Shown here piece after piece: positions 10,960 to 22,825 of a stretch of 36,500 bases of DNA. The notes beneath the pieces were generated by a model. That model did no database searches. It was not told the DNA's origin and worked only from the letters and a program-made list of their open reading frames with translations. Location: contig CM043964.1 in NCBI GenBank assembly GCA_014529385.2, forward strand, positions 103,820,587-103,857,086. Reading direction: 5' to 3'. This stretch comes from Adiantum capillus-veneris. Taxonomy: Eukaryota > Streptophyta > Polypodiopsida > Polypodiales > Pteridaceae. A program made the translations under genes and the position numbers. Position 1 is the first letter of the stretch. Each line of letters starts with the position of its first letter.

Positions 10960-11220
10960 AGGGTTGAAACTCTCTGAGCTAGCCACGTGGCAGGTAGCAA
11001 ACCCACATGCGGATCTTAAAGCCATGAGAGCACGGTACTTAGGATGTAGTGTGGAGTATACAAGGGAATGTCGAGGTGGTGCAAGAGCTCAAGGAGCTCC
11101 AAGCCATGGATCGGGAGGCGCTGGTCGCACTGAGGCACTGAGTAACATGTTTGAGCAATCTACTGGTGGCGATTGCTCACAATGATGTTGATGATGAGGC
11201 ATTGGCCATGATTGGGCTCT
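10960..11220 (+). pseudogene. Element B 3' coding remnant, unknown
   Basis: A short stretch that still reads like protein in shifting frames: ELATWQVANPHADLKAMRAR near 10975-11035, then VQELKELQAMDREALVALRH near 11080-11140, and after a TGA, NLLVAIAHNDVDDEALAMIG near 11160-11215. It is leucine- and alanine-rich and possibly helical. It may be the end of the accessory protein. No family recognised. Confidence 0.35.
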
Positions 11221-11249
11221 TTCTTACGAGGCCTTAAAAAATTCTTTTG

Positions 11250-11259
11250 TATGAGGGGG
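11250..11259 (+). other. Element B polypurine tract
   Basis: TATGAGGGGG directly before the LTR start TGCCCATGAGG. This placement sets the 3' LTR at 11260-12042, starting TG and ending CA. Confidence 0.65.
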
Positions 11260-12042
11260 TGCCCATGAGGCGGTTGTCACACCACCATGACGACCCCAGG
11301 GGGCTTGAGAGAGAGTGGTTATGTGGTACCTTGGGCTCCAAGCCATAGCTAAGAAAAGGGACGGCTTCCCAAAATAACAGAGGATGGCATTCCATGCAGA
11401 GGGGCCAAAAATAGAAAAAGGGGTTGGCTAAATTGAGAGGCTTCACATGCCCTAAGGGGGGCCTTTTTGGAAAGGGGGGCGGTTGTTCGGAGGAGTTCTC
11501 GGAGCCCAAGAGGGATTTTTTGGCAAGAGCTCGGAGGAGCTTTGGGGAGACAGGTTGGATCCAACGAGTGTGTTGAAACCATGTTTTTTCTAGCCACTCT
11601 CAATGAGGAGATCCGCACAAAGGTGAATCCGGAGGTTGTCCATGGTTTTTGCTGCTCCTCGTGCTCATGCCGACAGAGTCGGTTATAGTCGAGGTTTCAA
11701 GGTTTTTATAGCTGGGCTTTTTTGCCATAATTGAAGCAAACCATATCAAAATTTTGTGCCATTTATTTCCCTTTCCCCCCTTATTCTCTTTGCTCTGTTA
11801 CAATCGTATGTGACGCTGGTGTTTGAGATGTGTGTGTCTCCCCATGCCTCTATGTGTGTGACAGAGAAAGAGAGAGCGGTGTGTGATGTGGCGCGATCGT
11901 AAACGGGCAAAATTTGGTGTGGTATGTTGTCTACTATGTGAGTTTTAAAGGTCAACTCTAGTGGATTGGGGTGTAGTGATTATCGTGGGCTTTAGAGAGG
12001 CGTGTTGTCTGTGTGCTAGTGTGTTCCCCTTTCACCCCATCA
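11260..12042 (+). repeat. Element B 3' LTR, 783 bp
   Basis: Starts TGCCCATGAGG after the PPT and ends TTTCACCCCATCA. It aligns along its length with 8298-9061. Close to its end, GGGCTTTAGAGAGGCGTG corresponds to the TATA-GAGGCG region of the A, C, D and E LTRs. Confidence 0.85.
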
Positions 12043-12275
12043 AGCGTGAGTTCAAATGAATGGGTTTTTTATTCGTCAAAATTTTAAAATTTTAACAAGA
12101 TTATGTTAACACTAGGGGTTTTTAATTGTTTTAGAGGAAAACCCGTAAGTTATTTTTAAGAAAAAGGGGTCATCTTATTACCTTAAGCATGTAAGTAAAG
12201 GGGTTTTCTTATACCTTTTGAATGCACGTTATATGAGTAGTTTCTTAAAGGTGCACCCCCTAAGCATAGAGCGCA
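12043..12275. other. AT-rich spacer between elements B and C
   Basis: No gene is visible. It has AT-rich runs near 12071-12120. It is the right flank of B and the broken left edge of C; the 3' half of C, including its 3' LTR, is missing here. Confidence 0.5.
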
Positions 12276-12314
12276 CTTGTGGCACAAGAAATTCTTCTAT
12301 CTTTGGCTCCATGC

Positions 12315-12960
12315 TTACTTTGTCTCCCTTGTCAATTGGCCCCCTTCAAGGTCTATCAACACCATTTGCCTGTTAGCTTCAATTACCTGCTTTGCAAGCA
12401 CCTCCAATATATCATTCTCCACCAAGGAAGAGAAAAAATTATTCTCTATCACATCACCCTTTTTTTCTTCCGTAGGCAAGGCTGCTCTACTCCCCTTGGC
12501 AAAGCTCTGCACCTGTTGTACCACTGTGGCACACTCCACTGTAGCTTTAACCAACATGGCCAGTAGCATGGCACTGCACACAATTTTCACCTTCATACCA
12601 TCACCTATAGGCTTGGGTTCCTCTAGTTGAACTCCATCGAACATAATAGTTTGCACTGGATCATGCTTCTTGCACCCTTACAATGCATTTCCATGCACTT
12701 GCAAGAGATCAAACTCATCATATCTTGATTGAGACAACTTGGTCTCCCAGGTAGTATCAACATCCCATAGAGCTACTATCACTTGGCTCAACCTCTTTCT
12801 CTGTCTTGAGATCGGGAATCTCCTCTAGCTTCACTGCTTTGATCTCGTCTGCAACCCGCACCCTTTGGCCTCTACCACACTCCAATGGATTTGAATAGCC
12901 ATACCTTGATTTGGCAGCACCTCCTTTACTTGATCCAGAACCACCTCTGCATCCTGTATA
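12315..12960 (-). pseudogene. Element C accessory reading frame, related to that of B
   Basis: The clear part is a 113-codon open frame ending at 12315. It includes KIVCSAMLLAMLVK near 12550-12590, VQSFAKG near 12500 and EANRQMVLIDLEGG near 12345-12385. These align in order with the element B frame. Upstream of 12656 the frame is broken but still readable (VVALWDVDTTWETKL near 12740-12785). Function unknown; there is no zinc knuckle, protease or polymerase motif. Confidence 0.6.
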
Positions 12961-13059
12961 ACTAAAGCCCTCCTAACTTGCATTCTCGGCATAGGAACCA
13001 CCATGTCTTTCTACAGCCATAAGTCCCTTGGTTCCTCTTGCACCGGTACATTCCTTTGC

Positions 13060-13655
13060 ATCAATCTTGGATTGGCTACCACTGCTTCAACTCATCTTGG
13101 AACCACGAAATCTTGCAAACCCTTCGTGGCTTCATGCTTCTTGAGAATCTTCTTGGTCTACCCTTTCTCTATAGCCACCACCTCCTCATATAACACCAGG
13201 CCATCCATCTCCACCTTGTTTGTCACTTCTTCATGTAGGCAATCCATGAACTTGATCAATTTTAAGAACTCTAAATTATCAACAACAATTACCTTTATCA
13301 ACTTCCCCAAAGGCATTCGAACTCCCATAAAAATGCTTGAAAATCCCCTTATAAGCTCTATTTTAACATTTGTTTCCTTTGCTTCACCTCATCTAGCCGC
13401 ACATCCGGCACAAAATTTCTTCAAAAGGCCACTTCCAAGGCTTCACAATCCATTTTCACTTCATCCTGTAGACCATCAAACCATAGCTTCACTTTCATGA
13501 ATTATGAGGGGGAACACCTGCACTGTATCATCTTTGCTTGATACACTGCTCTCCAAAAGAAACAACCCATAATCTTGGAGCCAGGTTTTTGCTTCTTCAA
13601 TCCCATTGAAAATCAGAAAGGTGGCACCTTTGGAATCACCAAAATCACTGTTTTG
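13060..13655 (-). pseudogene. Element C gag, broken
   Basis: On the minus strand, GATFLIFNGIEEAKTWLQDY near 13560-13630 and DDTVQVFPLIIHE near 13500-13540 correspond to the capsid start of A. After a frame change, KVKLWFDGLQDEV follows near 13450-13490. EFLKLIKFMDCLHEEVTNKV near 13220-13275 matches KLDKFMACLHPKVREKV of A and FLKLSKFLEFFHSRIRDKV of B. Stops (for example TGA near 13420 and TAG near 13160) and frame changes disable it. Confidence 0.75.
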
Positions 13656-13680
13656 ACTTCAAATAGGAGCACCAATGCTC

Positions 13681-13698
13681 TCCTCCTTGGGGGCGCCA
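13681..13698 (-). other. Element C primer binding site variant
   Basis: The minus strand reads TGGCGCCCCCAAGGAGGA, five bases inside the LTR start at 13704. It has the same frame as the other sites but GCG instead of GTG after TG. Confidence 0.7.
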
Positions 13699-13703
13699 AA
13701 TGA

Positions 13704-15699
13704 TGGATAGGGGGAATGGGAAACACGCCCAACGCACAAACAAATGCCTCTATATAGCTTAGGGTATCCACAACACCCTTGTACTCTCATAAAAAATCTC
13801 AAAAGACACATTTTTGTTAGCAGACCATCGCCTGCACACCTACCAACTCAACCACATTGCACCAGACAACAATACAATGCACACACTTCACACCACACAT
13901 TCCACTATTTCCCACACACACAAAGATTCTCTTTTCCTCTCTTTGCCACAAAGCACCGCCGGTTGATGGGGGCACACCCGACACCGCGGACATGAGCACA
14001 AGAGCAGTAGAACATAGGGGGGAAGGGAAAAATGGCACTAGATTACGGGAAATCTTTGCTTTTCTTTATTCAACATAACCAATTATGACTAGCTCTATCG
14101 GCACAACCTCAATGGGCACGGAAATCTGGACGCCGCGGCCCTTGTTTGGCACCATCTATGTGATGGAGCTTCCTTCCTCCTGCCCTCGTTTTGCAAAAGC
14201 ACATACACCTGGGCTCCCTCTTCTCTTGAGCACATGTTGTCCAAAAGGGAAAGCTCCTACCTGGGCTTGCTTCACTCTCGATGAAGCAAAAGAAGAAGAA
14301 GATGAAGAAGCTCTCTTCGTGCAAAAAAGAGAGCCTCTTCTCTTTTTTTTTAAAAACCTCTTTTTTTTCTTCCTCTTACAAAGAGATCTTTTTCCACTTA
14401 GAAATCGGTGTTTGATTAGTACTCCTTTGCATTTCTATGAAACGTTAGACTTCTCTCTCTTTACTCCCAAGGGGCAAGGACGGCGCCATCATTGCTCCCT
14501 TTGAGCTCTTTTGCCCTCAAAAAAACTTGGGAGATGGACCCACACACCATCATGTGAACGTGTCCTCGCGGGCCTCTTACCAGATCATCGCCATGTCCAC
14601 CTAAGCAATGTCACCCAGAACCAACCCACGGCCACCCGTTTTGCCACCAGACACCAAAACGTGCCCAACACCGCCAAAACAACACCACCCATGCATACAC
14701 CATAGCTAAGGGAGCTCCATGATCCCCTCTCCCTTGTGTTACTTCCTTATGACCATGCTATAGGCTAAATAGACTTTCTGGCTTGCTTGTGAAACCCCAT
14801 GTGGGTTATGCGGTGCACCATGTGGCGGCCTCTGCTCGCTTGGCCCTCAAGGGCTTAAAAAACCTTCACAAAATTCTCATTTCCCCCTTCAATTCAAACA
14901 CCTACTGTTTGGTACCATGTGATCAGAACACTGAGCCGCAAAATTCAGGCAAAAGCCACCATTGTCAACTTTGGCACGTTCTTTCCTTGCCACATCCCAA
15001 TTTTCTTAGGCCGGTAATAACAAGCTACCAAGCTTGGCAAAAAGCATCTGGCACTTTACACCGATTTGGTGCCCTAACTTCATCCTAGAACAACTCGTTG
15101 TCCAGGACTCCGATTAAGTAGCCATCAATTTTTAATAAACCCACATGATAAGCACTACCCCCAAGAACTTTGGCAAGGCCCAGATGGCACGCTTTATAAT
15201 ATGACCAGATGGGCACACATCTGGCCCCCGACAAACTTTCAAATGACCATTACTTTCTCCCTGGAGCTCCGAATGACAATCCAAAAAGACCAGTATGCTC
15301 CACAACTGAAACTCTTCATGTGTATCCATTGACCCTACCTTTGAACAACTGTCGCTATTTGCCCTATCTATTAGGAATCTGCAATGTATTCCATCTTTAG
15401 ACACCCATATCTTGCACACCGTGGCTCTAATTTGGTGAGCCGTTTGGATGGGCTTCTAGAGCATCTTGAAGACCACATTTTAGAGCACCAACTCAACATC
15501 TCCAATACTTTGACTTGCCAACCCAATTGGCCCACTTTGGAGGCCTTTGTGGCCTAAAACACCACCTTAATCATACATTTCCACTGCCAGTGTGTTGCCC
15601 AGGGCTTTCATGACTGCCTCAACACTTTACTATGCACCTGTCATCATACACAGCATTGCACTATACACTTTCTAACATATAACAACTTTGGTTGCACCA
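13704..15699 (-). repeat. Element C 5' LTR, 1996 bp, A family
   Basis: The plus strand starts TGGATAGGGGGAATGGG, like A, and ends AACTTTGGTTGCACCA, like D. Blocks such as GAGCTCCGAA, ATGCTCCA and GCTTCTAGAGCATC are shared with A. The copy is clearly more diverged from A than the two A LTRs are from each other. Confidence 0.82.
13751..13757 (-). promoter_or_regulatory. TATA box-like motif in element C LTR
   Basis: The minus strand reads CTATATAGAGGC, about 47 bp from the LTR end. It is the best TATA match of the conserved series in A, C, D and E. Confidence 0.5.
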
Positions 15700-16349
15700 A
15701 TGTGTGAAACAAAAAAAAGACAATTCATAGGCAATAGCTCTCATTTTAGCTTTTGATTCCATGTGATAATGACTAGCAACAAATCAAAGCCACCACCTCA
15801 AGAGTTCTAATTAAGAACAAACCCATTAAGATCTATTGCAAACCACTTTGTAGTACCAAATAGTACATAAACTTAAGGGACACACTTGGAGGGGGGTGGG
15901 GGGGCGGGGGAGAGAGAGAGAGAGAGAGAGGACCAAGCTCACACACTTAGCGAGGTTGATGAGAAACGTCCTCACTAAAGTTTTGACCAAGTGGAAAAAC
16001 TGAGTGTGAGAGATACCCCTCCCCTGGGGTTTATGCACAAAATACACAATTTACACTTTTATACAATTTTCAATATACATGAGAGTTCCAGAAGCGTTTG
16101 CATAGGGGAGAAAATCATAGTGCCCTAGCGTCGAGTCTAGGCCATGAGCCGGATTGGATTCAGAGGCACCGAGTGACTAGTGCTACCTCTAAATGGGTGT
16201 TATGAATGAAAGCGTGCTCAAGAAAAATAACATCGTGGAGGGTGAAGTAGAGCGCGCAGAGACACGGGACAATGACAAAGAAGAATCTCTAAATGCCCCT
16301 TCTAAATGAAAACCAAGGCGTCCACTAGGTAATATGTAAGATAGCATGT
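15700..16349. other. Spacer between elements C and D, with GA repeat
   Basis: No coding region is supported. It holds a G-rich run followed by a GA array (15910-15930) and otherwise mixed sequence. Flanks start ATGTG after C and end CATGT before D. Confidence 0.5.
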
Positions 16350-18555
<2,206 letters not shown>

Positions 18556-18575
18556 TCATTGCCCAATTCCCTCAT
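18556..18575 (-). other. Element D polypurine tract
   Basis: The minus strand reads AATGAGGGAATTGGGCAATG then A, directly before the LTR start TGGTGCAACC. It shares GGGCAATGA with element A. Confidence 0.7.
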
Positions 18576-18651
18576 TGAACATTTATGTTCGACTAAAAGC
18601 ATATTTATAGAACTTTGGAAACTAGCACACCAGACTGACAACTGAAAGCAC

Positions 18652-19216
18652 TCACAAAATCACAACCCTATGTACAAAAAACTTCACCTCATTTCGCACA
18701 CTGCATACTTTAGGTGGGTTGCCCACCCCCTTGGCTAGGATGTGATGCACCTCAGGCACTAGACTTCTCTCAAAATATAACTTGAGCCGCACACCGTTCA
18801 CCCTGTTCCTAAGAAGTTTACCATTTGCTCTTACCAACTGATAGGCCCCATTTGAAAAGGCTTTCTACACTTTGTACGGACCCGTCCACTTCTTTTTGAG
18901 CTTCTATTGGAATGTGAAATTCAAGTAACTTTCGTACTTCATGACCAGATCTCCTTCTTCTATCCTCTTGTCTGGAAATTTCTGATTGAACTTGGCAACC
19001 CGCTTCTCTCTTTGCTTCACATAGTAGTCTGCTGCTGCCTCCCTATCCATCTACAAAGCCTCTAGACTGGCTATTCAATCTTGAAGAATTCTTTGTGGAG
19101 TGGCATTGACATGCCACATACGTTTCAAAGATCCTAATTGTGCATACACTGGAAATACAGCCTCCTTACCATAGACTAGCTTAAACGGAGTGAAATTTGT
19201 AGCTACTTTATAGGAC
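18652..19216 (-). pseudogene. Element D integrase C-terminal fragment
   Basis: Minus-strand sequence closely parallels the end of element A pol: DYYVKQREKRVAKFNQK near 18980-19030, EEGDLVMKYESYLNFTF near 18920-18965, KKKWTGPYKV near 18870-18900 and LVRANGKLLRNRVNGVRLKL near 18780-18840. Stops lie at 19075-19077 (TGA), 19051-19053 (TAG), 18904-18906 (TAG) and 18865-18867 (TAG). Two of the TAG codons sit where element A has glutamine. The zinc-binding and catalytic parts are missing because the element is cut at 19216. Confidence 0.82.
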
Positions 19217-19288
19217 GGTTGGAATTGGAGTTGATCTCTTCAGACATCTAATTTTGGTGCTAGAATTTAAAGCTACTGGTTATGCCGT
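19217..19288. other. Short target sequence left of element E
   Basis: About 70 bases with no match to A. It ends CCGT (19285-19288), repeated directly after element E at 28005-28008. This is probably the interrupted target DNA. Confidence 0.5.
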
Positions 19289-20430
19289 TGTGAGCGGGAT
19301 AGAAACACACACAACGCCTCTATAATGACCTGACACACACTCTTGGGATGATACACACACACATTATGGGGCACCACTCGGCTTACACAACAAGCCTAGC
19401 CGAGACAGGAAACACACAGACGGAGTGAGAAGAGAGAGATTTTCCACTTGCCCACTCAATACTCACACATACACACTCACACACACACTCTCAATTCAGC
19501 TCAAAGGAGGAAAATTGCTATTGTTTAGACTCAATGAAGCTCAGCCCAACACCAATGGGGCAAATAGTTTACACAGTATTGAGGAAATACACCAGATACA
19601 ACCACAAAGTTAAGCAGAGGCTTCACTCACCGGAGAAGATTACACAGAAAAACAACAGAAAATCTGTGAGGAATCTGGCAAAATGGGCAGCTCCATTGCG
19701 TTCGGAACGGCCCAAAACCCCAGTCTACAATGTCAAAGTGCTCAAATCCGACCGCGGATGAGCAGTTTAGGGCCAAAAAATGCTCCAAAAACAGCAAAAA
19801 CACACTTGCGGCTGTTCCTCCTCTCTTCTCCACGTTTTTTCTGGTCTTCTCTCTATTTTTTCAGTTCCCACACTTAGCTTTATTATTTGGGCACCCGTGG
19901 CCTTTTAGATGACCTCAAACGGACCCCAAACAGGCCAAAAACTGACCTCGCAGTGCATAGTTGTCACCTTTTTGCATCATCCGCACACCTGGCACTCAGT
20001 TTTTCCAAATAATGCATCCCACAACCACGTGAAGTGGCTCTAAAAAGTGGTCCTCATAATGGCCTTTCTGCACAAGTATCACAAGAAAACACCCAAGTCG
20101 TGTCCATACTTCTCCGCGTGCAAGTATTAACCCCGTTCGACCTCCTGACGCCACTCGATGCCATCTCACGCACCTGCTTACCTCATGTCATCGGACCGCG
20201 GATAGCTTCCTCGAGAATTTTTACGGGCTACCAACTCCTCCTTATTGTAGAAAAAACACAGTGGTACTGGTAATAGTGAAAATCGATGCACTATGTACAC
20301 CCTGTCCTACCTGTACACACATGGGCCCCACATAACCACCTGGCTATGGAAATTGGGCAATCCTTCATTTGATGCCCCATGCATGTATATGTACATATGC
20401 GCAATCCCTTGCTCCAAAGAACTCCTGAAA
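19289..20430 (-). repeat. Element E 3' LTR, 1142 bp
   Basis: The plus strand starts TGTGAGCGGGATAGAAAC and aligns end to end with 26863-28004. The inner end reads ACTCCTGAAA here and ACTCCTAACA in the other copy, so the TG start (element sense) is mutated in this copy. A TATA-like motif lies at 19319-19326. Confidence 0.93.
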
Positions 20431-20450
20431 TAATTTGCCCATCCCCTAGT
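20431..20450 (-). other. Element E polypurine tract
   Basis: The minus strand reads ACTAGGGGATGGGCAAATTA up to the LTR. The pol stop codon (20459-20461) lies just before it. Confidence 0.65.
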
Positions 20451-20458
20451 CTGCTAGA

Positions 20459-21660
20459 TCATTCATGATCAGCAGCAGCAAAGAAAGATATGAGACTCGC
20501 CGCATCACAGGTCTCCTCATCCCTCACCAACACTGCTTGATCCACAGACAGCTCATCTTGCTCGACCATCATCAATCTAGCACGATACAATTTAAGACGC
20601 AATCCATTTACCCTTGACTTATGTAGAACACCATCCAGGTTAGCCAGCTGATATGTGCCATTTGGAAAACACTCCACTACCTTGAAAGGGCCTTCCCACT
20701 TAATTTGAAACTTCTTTTGGAAGGTGTTGTCCAGCTTACTGTTGTAGCGCAAAACCAAGTCATGTTTCTTGATACCCTTACTTTTGACCTTTTCATTTAT
20801 CTTTGCCAAAGCCTTATCCTGCATCTGCCCATAATGCTCCAATGCGCTCATCCTATCCAACTGGACCTCTTGTAACTGCAAGAGCCTCTCTTTGAATGCA
20901 TCACTAGGCGGCCCAAGAAACTTCTCTAACATCTTGACCGCAGGCAACTCTACCTCCACAGGCAATAGTGCTTCCTTTCCATACACCAAATGAAATGGAG
21001 TAAACCCTGTACCTGTCTTCACCAAAGTACGGTAAGCCCATAATGCACTAGGCAATTCCAAATCCCAATTCTTTCCTTGGTGCTTTGTCACTTTAGAAAG
21101 AATTTGTACCAACTCACCATTGAATCTTTCATTTAAGCCATTACACTGCGGGTAATAAGGAGTGGTATGCTAGTGCCTAATCTTCATCTTTGTGCATAAG
21201 AAGTCTAGCAGTTTAGCTCTAAATCCTGGCCCCTTATCTGAAAGTAGCTCTAATGGCACCCCAAACTTGCAACATATTTCATCATACACAAATTTTGCCA
21301 CATCCTTTGCAGTGATCTGTTTTACTGCTATAGCCTCTGCCCATCTAGAGAGATAGTCCACTGTCGTCAAGATATAGATTTTGCCCCTGCTTGTGATAGG
21401 TAACGGGCCTATTGCATCAATCCCCCACTTTTCAAACAGATCAAACGCCATAATGGTTTTTCGTAGCTCTGGCTTCAACACTCTCTTCCCAAATGCTTGA
21501 CACCTATTGCAAGACCTACACCAATGGTGAACATCCTTGTGCAAACTAGGCCATACATACCCCTCTTGCAAAATCTTATGCAAGGTGATCTTTAGAGCAA
21601 AATGGCCACCACATGTGCCTTCATGATTCTCTTCCAACACTCTATAAAGCTCCTCTCGCC
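20459..21660 (-). pseudogene. Element E integrase region of pol, one TAG
   Basis: Order: zinc-binding region (NHEGTCGGHF near 21610, then WCRSCNRCQ near 21515); catalytic core with WGIDAIGPLP near 21420 and LLSDKGPGF near 21230; glutamate in CNGLNERFNGEL near 21130; C-terminal domain with KWEGPFKVVECFPNGTYQL near 20640-20700, a GPY/F-type domain. It ends in an acidic tail at TGA 20459-20461. TAG at 21170-21172 falls between the second aspartate and the glutamate, at a place with no required residue. All three catalytic acids (D, D, E) are present. No chromodomain is seen. Confidence 0.88.
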
Positions 21661-21763
21661 AAGGTACATGTCTCAACACGAGATCAGCCCCTTTCATGTA
21701 TAAGACATCTCCAATCAATTTGTACCTGTATGCTCTACGTACAAAGACATACTTCTTAGACTT

Positions 21764-22825
21764 CTAAATCTCCTTTGGAATGATTCCTGTTAGCAAAAAC
21801 TCCTCTTCTTGAGCCAAACTTTCTCGGCCATGATAAAGAGGTAAAGTGGTCCTCAACACAAATAGCTCCCCAATCATGCCTTGAGCTGCTTCATATGCCT
21901 CTCCATTTAGAGCACGTTCAATGTGTCTGATGCTCCATGCTTCGAACTTTTTAAACAGGCCTTTAATTCTGAAGCACATTTCCTTCAATGAGGTGTTCTT
22001 GCTCTTCCACACACCCAGCACTTGCTTCACCACTAACAAAGCATCACCTTTTATGTTCAACCTTCGAACCCCATGCTTCAAACAAATGTGTAATCCAGCT
22101 TCCAGAGTAAGATATTCAGCCTCATTGTTACTATGAGCATCCAATTTGAACCCTCTCTTGCATACTAGCTTCCCCTCTGGATCATAAAGTGCTATACCCC
22201 CTGAAGCTGCATCATGGCTCTTTTTGTATGAACCATCAAAGAACAACACATGTGCATTGCTGATCTGTGGCACTTCTTCAACTACCTTTCTCACCACCTC
22301 TTCCTTAACAATAAGGGGATTCTCCTTGTAGGTCAACAAATCAGCTAGGGTAGCCCTTGTACTATCTTCCACTAGAAAAGAGAACTCAAACTCTTGCAGC
22401 TCAATTACCCATTTCTTCACCACATTTGACATGTTAGTACCATTAATTAACTGTGGCAAAAAGGCATAACTCGTCAAGAAAACAAAAGGCCGTGGTAGCA
22501 AGTAATGACGAAATCGTCGACAAGCAAATATTACACTGGCCATCACTAGCTCTACTTCCAAGAACTTTCTCTCCGCTACCAACTTCACTCGGCTTGCACA
22601 ATACACTGGCCTCATATAATGGCTGCCCTTCCCCTTTTGCAATAGCATGGCTCCAATGGCATCATCCCCTACTGATGGATTTACATAAAACACTTTCTCC
22701 CAATCTGGAGCGTGCATGACTGACAACCCCCCTAACACCTCTTTCACCTCTTGAAACACTTCTTCACACTTGTCATCCCATTGCAATGGATCATGCTTTG
22801 CCACTTGCTGTAATGGATAAAGAAG
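21764..22825 (-). pseudogene. Element E tandem RNase H domains of pol
   Basis: The first domain (about 22760-22340) contains VFYVNPSVGDDAIGAMLLQK, where the first catalytic aspartate of active Ty3 RNase H reads N. VIFACRRFRHYLL and KWVIELQEFEFSF follow. The second domain (about 22260-21880) is of the archaeal type: LFFDGSYKK, then NNEAEYLTLEAGL, then NIKGDALLVVKQV. Its last motif reads HIERALNGEAYEAA, where element A has EADQLA, so the fourth acidic residue is Y (codon TAT). Both RNase H domains therefore lack a canonical residue. The frame is bounded by TAG at 22826-22828 and 21764-21766; element A has Q at the first of these positions. Confidence 0.85.

Larger units (their letters stand above)
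8298..12042 (+). mobile_element. Element B: gag-only, non-autonomous LTR retrotransposon
   Basis: Two direct repeats (about 8298-9061 and 11260-12042) flank a 2.2-kb interior with PBS, gag, an acidic accessory frame and a PPT. No protease, RT, RNase H or integrase is visible. The LTRs differ by roughly one base in eight by eye, so B is older than A. This agrees with A lying inside its 5' LTR, where about the first 25-35 bases are missing at the junction. The organisation resembles the TR-GAG type of non-autonomous element. The sequence after the 3' LTR begins AGCGT; the matching left flank is outside the window. Confidence 0.85.
12280..15699 (-). mobile_element. Element C: truncated gag-only element with A-family LTR
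   Basis: In minus-strand order: 5' LTR (15699-13704), PBS (13698-13681), gag remnant and an accessory frame ending near 12315. The LTR is of the A/D family; the interior is most like element B. There is no pol and no 3' LTR, so the 3' end was deleted or lies elsewhere. Confidence 0.8.
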
